This document shows positions 60,777 through 64,000 of a stretch of DNA of 64,000 nt, in pieces. The stretch's first letter is position 1, and each line of letters starts with the position of its first letter. Source of the stretch: Mumia sp050632745 (GTDB lineage: Bacteria; Actinomycetota; Actinomycetes; Propionibacteriales; Nocardioidaceae); assembly GCF_050632745.1 (NCBI RefSeq), contig NZ_JBODSD010000001.1, positions 806,001 to 870,000 of the forward strand, given 5' to 3'. Below the pieces are notes generated by a model. It made no database searches, was not told the origin of the DNA, and saw only the letters and a program-made list of their open reading frames with translations. The translations under genes and the position numbers were made by a program.

Positions 60777-61811
60777 CTACGGCACCAGCACCGCCGCGCC
60801 GTCGAAGCGGCCCGCCTTCAGGTCGCGCAGCGCCTGCAGCCCGTCCTCGAGCGCGTACGTGTGCGTGGTCGCCCGCACGCCGTGGCGTACGGCGAGGCCC
60901 AGGAACGCGCGGCCGTCGTCGCGGGTGTTCGCGGTGACCGAGCGCAGCTGCTTCTCGTAGAACAGCTCCGACTCGTAGACCAGCGGTGGCGTGTCCGAGA
61001 GGTGGATGCCGGCGACGGCGAGGATTCCGCCGCGATCCAGCGCCCGCATCGCGACGGGGACGAGGTCGCCGACGGGGGCGAAGAGGATCGCGGAGTCGAG
61101 CGGCTCCGGTGGCGCGTCGTACGCGCCGCCGGCCGACGTGGCGCCGAGGTCGAGCGCGAGCCGTCGCGCGGCGGCGTCGCGGGTGAGGACGTGCACCCGG
61201 GCGCCTTCGGCGATCGCGACCTGAGCGCACAGGTGCGCGCTGCCCCCGAAGCCGTACAGGCCGAGACGCCCGCCCTGCGGCAGCGCGGCACGGCGCAGGG
61301 CGCGGTAGCCGATGATGCCCGCGCAGAGCAGCGGCGCCAGCGCGACGGCAGGCACGTCGGTCGGCAGCCGGTAGGCGTACGCGGCGGGGACCGTCACGTA
61401 CTCGGCGTAGCCGCCGTCGGCGTCCCAGCCGGTGAACCGCGCGTACGGGCACAGGTTCTCCGCACCACGGACGCACCACCGGCACCGCCCGCACGTGTGG
61501 CGCAGCCACGCGACGCCGACGCGGTCTCCGACCGACCAGTCCTCGAGCGGGCCACCGTGGACCCCGCCACCGTCGGCGACCACCCGTCCGACGACCTCGT
61601 GACCCGGGACGACGTGCTCGTGATGGACCGGCAGGTCGCCCTCGGTCACGTGGAGATCGGTGCGGCAGACCCCGCACGCCTCCACGCGGACGAGCAGCTC
61701 ACCTGGGAGCGGCGTGGGCAGCGGGGCCTCGATCAGCTCCACCGGCGGGCTCTCGCCGACCGGGCCCGGCGTCGTCACCCGCCATGCCCGCATCGTGCCC
61801 GGAAGATCCAT
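60777..61811 (-). CDS. Zinc-dependent alcohol dehydrogenase family protein (AdhA-like)
   Basis: 344-residue medium-chain dehydrogenase. The catalytic zinc site is CGVCRTDLHVTEGD and GHEVVGRVV near 46-72; the structural zinc Cys are CGRCRWCVRGAENLC near 107. The Rossmann motif is LGLYGFGGSAHLC. VAWLRHTCG and the YAEYVTVPAAYAYRLP segment fit the AdhA subgroup of alcohol/aldehyde oxidoreductases. NAD(P) preference and substrate are unknown. Divergent from the GDPD gene. Confidence 0.93.
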   Translation of the reverse strand: MDLPGTMRAWRVTTPGPVGESPPVELIEAPLPTPLPGELLVRVEACGVCRTDLHVTEGDLPVHHEHVVPGHEVVGRVVADGGGVHGGPLEDWSVGDRVGVAWLRHTCGRCRWCVRGAENLCPYARFTGWDADGGYAEYVTVPAAYAYRLPTDVPAVALAPLLCAGIIGYRALRRAALPQGGRLGLYGFGGSAHLCAQVAIAEGARVHVLTRDAAARRLALDLGATSAGGAYDAPPEPLDSAILFAPVGDLVPVAMRALDRGGILAVAGIHLSDTPPLVYESELFYEKQLRSVTANTRDDGRAFLGLAVRHGVRATTHTYALEDGLQALRDLKAGRFDGAAVLVP

Positions 61812-61906
61812 GCCTCAGTCTCCGTCCTCGGGCGTTCGTCCACCGTTCACGCGACTCACCTCCGAGCGCTGCCCTCGCGCCACCGGGGATCGCTGCGATC
61901 GCTGTC

Positions 61907-63055
61907 ATGAGACCACTTCGCACCAGCATCCTCGCCGGGATCGCCCTCGCCGTCGCGGCGCCGGCGATCGTGACCGCGGCCTCGGCCGCCAGCGCCACGC
62001 CCGACCACGCCGACCGCGTCGGCAACGGCTCTCCTCACGCCTCCCGCGGCCCGATCGTGATCGCCCACCGCGGCGCGTCCGGCTACCGCCCCGAGCACAC
62101 CCTCGCCGCGTACGAGCTCGCGATCCGGCAGGGCGCCGACGTCATCGAGCCCGACATCGTCATCACCAAGGACAAGGTCCTCGTGGCCCGCCACGAGAAC
62201 GAGATCGGCGGCACCACCGACGTCGCCGACCACCCCGAGTTCGCCGCGCGCCGTACCACGAAGACGATCGACGGCCGGCCCGTCACCGGGTGGTTCACCG
62301 AGGACTTCACCCTCGCCGAGCTCAAGACGCTGCGCGCCAAGGAGCGCCTGCCGCTCGTCCGCCCCGCCAACACCGCGTACGACGGTCGCTTCACCGTCCC
62401 GACCCTCGACGAGGTGCTGGACCTGGCGCGCAAGGAGAGCATCCGCCGTGGCCGCGTCATCGGCGTCGCCCCGGAGACCAAGCACCCGACCTACTTCCAG
62501 TCGATCGGCAACAACCTCGAGGACCCGCTCGTGCGGACCCTCAACCGTCGTGGCCTGAACCACCGCTGGTCGCCGGTCACGATCCAGTCGTTCGAGACCG
62601 CGAACCTCAAGGCGCTCTCCAAGCGCGTACGCGTCCCGCTCGCGCAGAACGTCAACCCCAGCGGACTCCCGTACGACCACGTGGTCGCCGGTGATCCGAC
62701 CACCTACGCCGACATGGTGACGCCGGCCGGCCTCAAGGCCCTGTCGCGCTACGCCGACATCCTCAGCGCCGAGAAGAACGTGCTCGTCCCGCGCGACGCG
62801 ACGGGTGTGCTGGGCGCCCCGACGACCGTCGTACGGGACGCGCACAAGGCGGGGCTCGACGTGTACGCGTGGACGTTCCGGGCGGAGAACCAGTTCCTCC
62901 CGGCCGACTACCGCGAGGGCACCGACCCCAACGCCCATGGTGACCTGACCGGTGAGCTGCGGGCGTTCTACGCCCTCGGTCTCGACGGCGTGTTCTCCGA
63001 CTTCCCCGACGTGGCCGTCGCCGCACGGTCGAAGCGGCCGGCCCTGCTGGGCTGA
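61907..63055 (+). CDS. Secreted glycerophosphodiester phosphodiesterase
   Basis: 382-residue exported GDPD of the GlpQ type, releasing sn-glycerol 3-phosphate from glycerophosphodiesters or teichoic acids. A signal peptide (about 1-32) is followed by the TIM-barrel domain: IVIAHRGASGYRPEHT with the metal and acid-base His, GADVIEPDIVITKD, LVARHENEIGGTTD, RVIGVAPETKHPTYF (usual E-x-K site), WSPVTIQSFETANLK and the late VYAWTFRAENQFL. The extended GlpQ-type length suggests a preference for periplasmic or wall-derived substrates. ATG 61907 gives the proper signal peptide. Confidence 0.93.
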   Translation: MRPLRTSILAGIALAVAAPAIVTAASAASATPDHADRVGNGSPHASRGPIVIAHRGASGYRPEHTLAAYELAIRQGADVIEPDIVITKDKVLVARHENEIGGTTDVADHPEFAARRTTKTIDGRPVTGWFTEDFTLAELKTLRAKERLPLVRPANTAYDGRFTVPTLDEVLDLARKESIRRGRVIGVAPETKHPTYFQSIGNNLEDPLVRTLNRRGLNHRWSPVTIQSFETANLKALSKRVRVPLAQNVNPSGLPYDHVVAGDPTTYADMVTPAGLKALSRYADILSAEKNVLVPRDATGVLGAPTTVVRDAHKAGLDVYAWTFRAENQFLPADYREGTDPNAHGDLTGELRAFYALGLDGVFSDFPDVAVAARSKRPALLG

Positions 63056-63104
63056 CCGACGGGGGGCCGGTCTCCGGCAACGCATGCGGCGCGCCGGGAG
63101 CCGT

Positions 63105-63110
63105 TACGCT
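63105..63110 (+). promoter_or_regulatory. -10 box TACGCT for metB (leaderless)
   Basis: TTACGCT ends 7 bases before the GTG start; the mRNA should start at the codon. No riboswitch can fit. Confidence 0.5.
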
Positions 63111-63117
63111 CGCGGGT

Positions 63118-64000
63118 GTGAGCGACTTCGGTTTCGAGACGCGTGCCATCCATGCGGGCCAGGAGCCCGACCCCCGTACGGGCGCGGTGGTGCCTGCCAT
63201 CTACGCGACCAGCACCTACAAGCAGGACGGGGTCGGCGGACTCCGCGAGGGCTACGAGTACTCGCGCAGCGCCAACCCGACCCGTACGGCCCTCGAGGAG
63301 TGCCTGGCCGCCCTGGAGAAGGGCGTCCGCGGGTTCGCGTTCGCCAGCGGCCTGGCCGCCGAGGACACCCTCCTCCGCGCCTTGACCAAGCCCGGCGACC
63401 ACGTGGTGATCCCGAACGACGCGTACGGCGGCACGTACCGCCTGTTCGACAAGGTCCAGGCGCGCTGGGGCCTCGCGTACGACCCCGTCCCGATCGCCGA
63501 CGTCGAGGCCGTCCGCGCAGCCGTCCAGCCGGGGACGACGCGCATCGTGTGGGTCGAGACGCCGACCAACCCCCTCCTCGGGATCGCCGACATCGCGGCA
63601 CTCGCCGAGGTGGCGCACGCCGCCGACGCCCTGCTCGTCGTCGACAACACCTTCGCGTCGTCGTACCTGCAGCAGCCGCTCGACCTCGGCGCCGACGTCG
63701 TCGTCCACTCGACCACGAAGTACGCCGGCGGCCACTCCGACGTCGTCGGCGGAGCGCTGGTCGTGCGCGACGAGGCGGTCGCCGAGCCGATCGCCTTCCA
63801 CCAGAACTCGATGGGTGCCGTCGCGGGGCCGTTCGACTCGTGGCTCGTGCTGCGCGGCCTGCGGACGCTGGCGCTGCGGATGGAACGCCACAGCGACAAC
63901 GCCGAGCGGGTCGTCGCCTTCCTGCAGGGGCGTCCGGAGGTGTCCGAGGTGATCTATCCCGGGCTCGTCGAGCACCCCGGGCACGCGGTCGCCGCGCGGC
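63118..64000 (+). CDS. metB: Cystathionine gamma-synthase/gamma-lyase (MetB-like), 3' end outside window
   Basis: First 294 codons of a Cys/Met-metabolism PLP enzyme; the frame is open to the window end. It starts at GTG (VSDFGFETRAIHAGQEPDP). YATSTYKQDG, YEYSRSANPTRTALEECLA, FASGLAAEDTLLR, NDAYGGTYRLF, VWVETPTNPLL and VVDNTFASSYLQQP lead to STTKYAGGHSDVVGG, which holds the PLP Lys at about 201. The N-terminal pattern fits MetB of actinobacteria; gamma-lyase activity cannot be excluded by sequence. With cbs 20 kb upstream it supports transsulfuration. Confidence 0.93.
   Translation, partial: MSDFGFETRAIHAGQEPDPRTGAVVPAIYATSTYKQDGVGGLREGYEYSRSANPTRTALEECLAALEKGVRGFAFASGLAAEDTLLRALTKPGDHVVIPNDAYGGTYRLFDKVQARWGLAYDPVPIADVEAVRAAVQPGTTRIVWVETPTNPLLGIADIAALAEVAHAADALLVVDNTFASSYLQQPLDLGADVVVHSTTKYAGGHSDVVGGALVVRDEAVAEPIAFHQNSMGAVAGPFDSWLVLRGLRTLALRMERHSDNAERVVAFLQGRPEVSEVIYPGLVEHPGHAVAAR

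Overview
The window comes from the chromosome of a very GC-rich actinobacterium. Stop codons are nearly all TGA, GTG and TTG starts are common, and many genes overlap by GTGA or ATGA. Promoters carry a TAGNNT-type -10 box, often so close to the start codon that the mRNA must be almost leaderless. The block mfd - lipoprotein - mazG - eno - ftsB - DUF501 - ppx/gppA is a typical actinobacterial core order. With an F420-type oxidoreductase, LCP proteins, a YccA-like protein and cbs/metB it fits the Propionibacteriales/Nocardioidaceae, but that placement is inference. I see no phage, insertion sequence or CRISPR array.

Layout. 1-11.9 kb is envelope glycan assembly: three overlapping glycosyltransferase genes, a convergent Wzz/BY-kinase fusion, a CysQ-like phosphatase, two LCP glycopolymer ligases flanking an FkbM methyltransferase, then a secreted beta-propeller protein and a DUF1996 protein that share an upstream 11-mer. 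12-21.6 kb is the housekeeping block, with a broken arsC tail and a Fur regulator between mfd and the lipoprotein gene. 21.6-28.1 kb holds a coupled GH92 mannosidase/glycosyltransferase pair, an HxlR regulator divergent from an NAD(P)-binding protein, a UdgB-type uracil-DNA glycosylase, a CFA-synthase-like protein without its catalytic core, and a short class I tRNA with anticodon UAA. 28.2-30.5 kb is an FAD oxidoreductase divergent from an ECF41-type sigma factor, with a matching promoter between them. 30.5-39.7 kb is one long minus-strand peptide-import operon: two paralogous binding lipoproteins, OppB/C/D/F-like subunits, a glutamine amidotransferase and a beta-lactamase-fold hydrolase.

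39.8-43.8 kb carries a Bax-inhibitor-1-like membrane protein, an ASCH/winged-helix protein, an SGNH hydrolase and cystathionine beta-synthase. 43.9-50.5 kb is a surface-display cassette: a 1688-residue VWA/repeat adhesin ending in LPGTG, facing an operon of a Pro/Thr-rich surface protein and a class E/F-type sortase. 50.6-64 kb is mixed metabolism and repair: LLM oxidoreductase, tyrosine phosphatase, unknown secreted protein, DUF1540 protein, HhH-PHP protein, AGPS-like flavoprotein, DUF2277 protein, two alpha/beta hydrolases, MsrA, a frameshifted DUF222/HNH protein, alcohol dehydrogenase, a secreted glycerophosphodiester phosphodiesterase, and the start of metB, which with cbs covers transsulfuration.

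The genes group into envelope glycan synthesis and attachment (GTs, BY-kinase, LCPs), surface protein anchoring (adhesin, sortase), peptide uptake, and sulfur amino acid metabolism. The least explained elements are the UAA class I tRNA, the core-less CFA-synthase homologue, the peptide importer with appended hydrolase and amidotransferase, and the shared 11-mer. All calls come from reading the sequence; no database search was possible.
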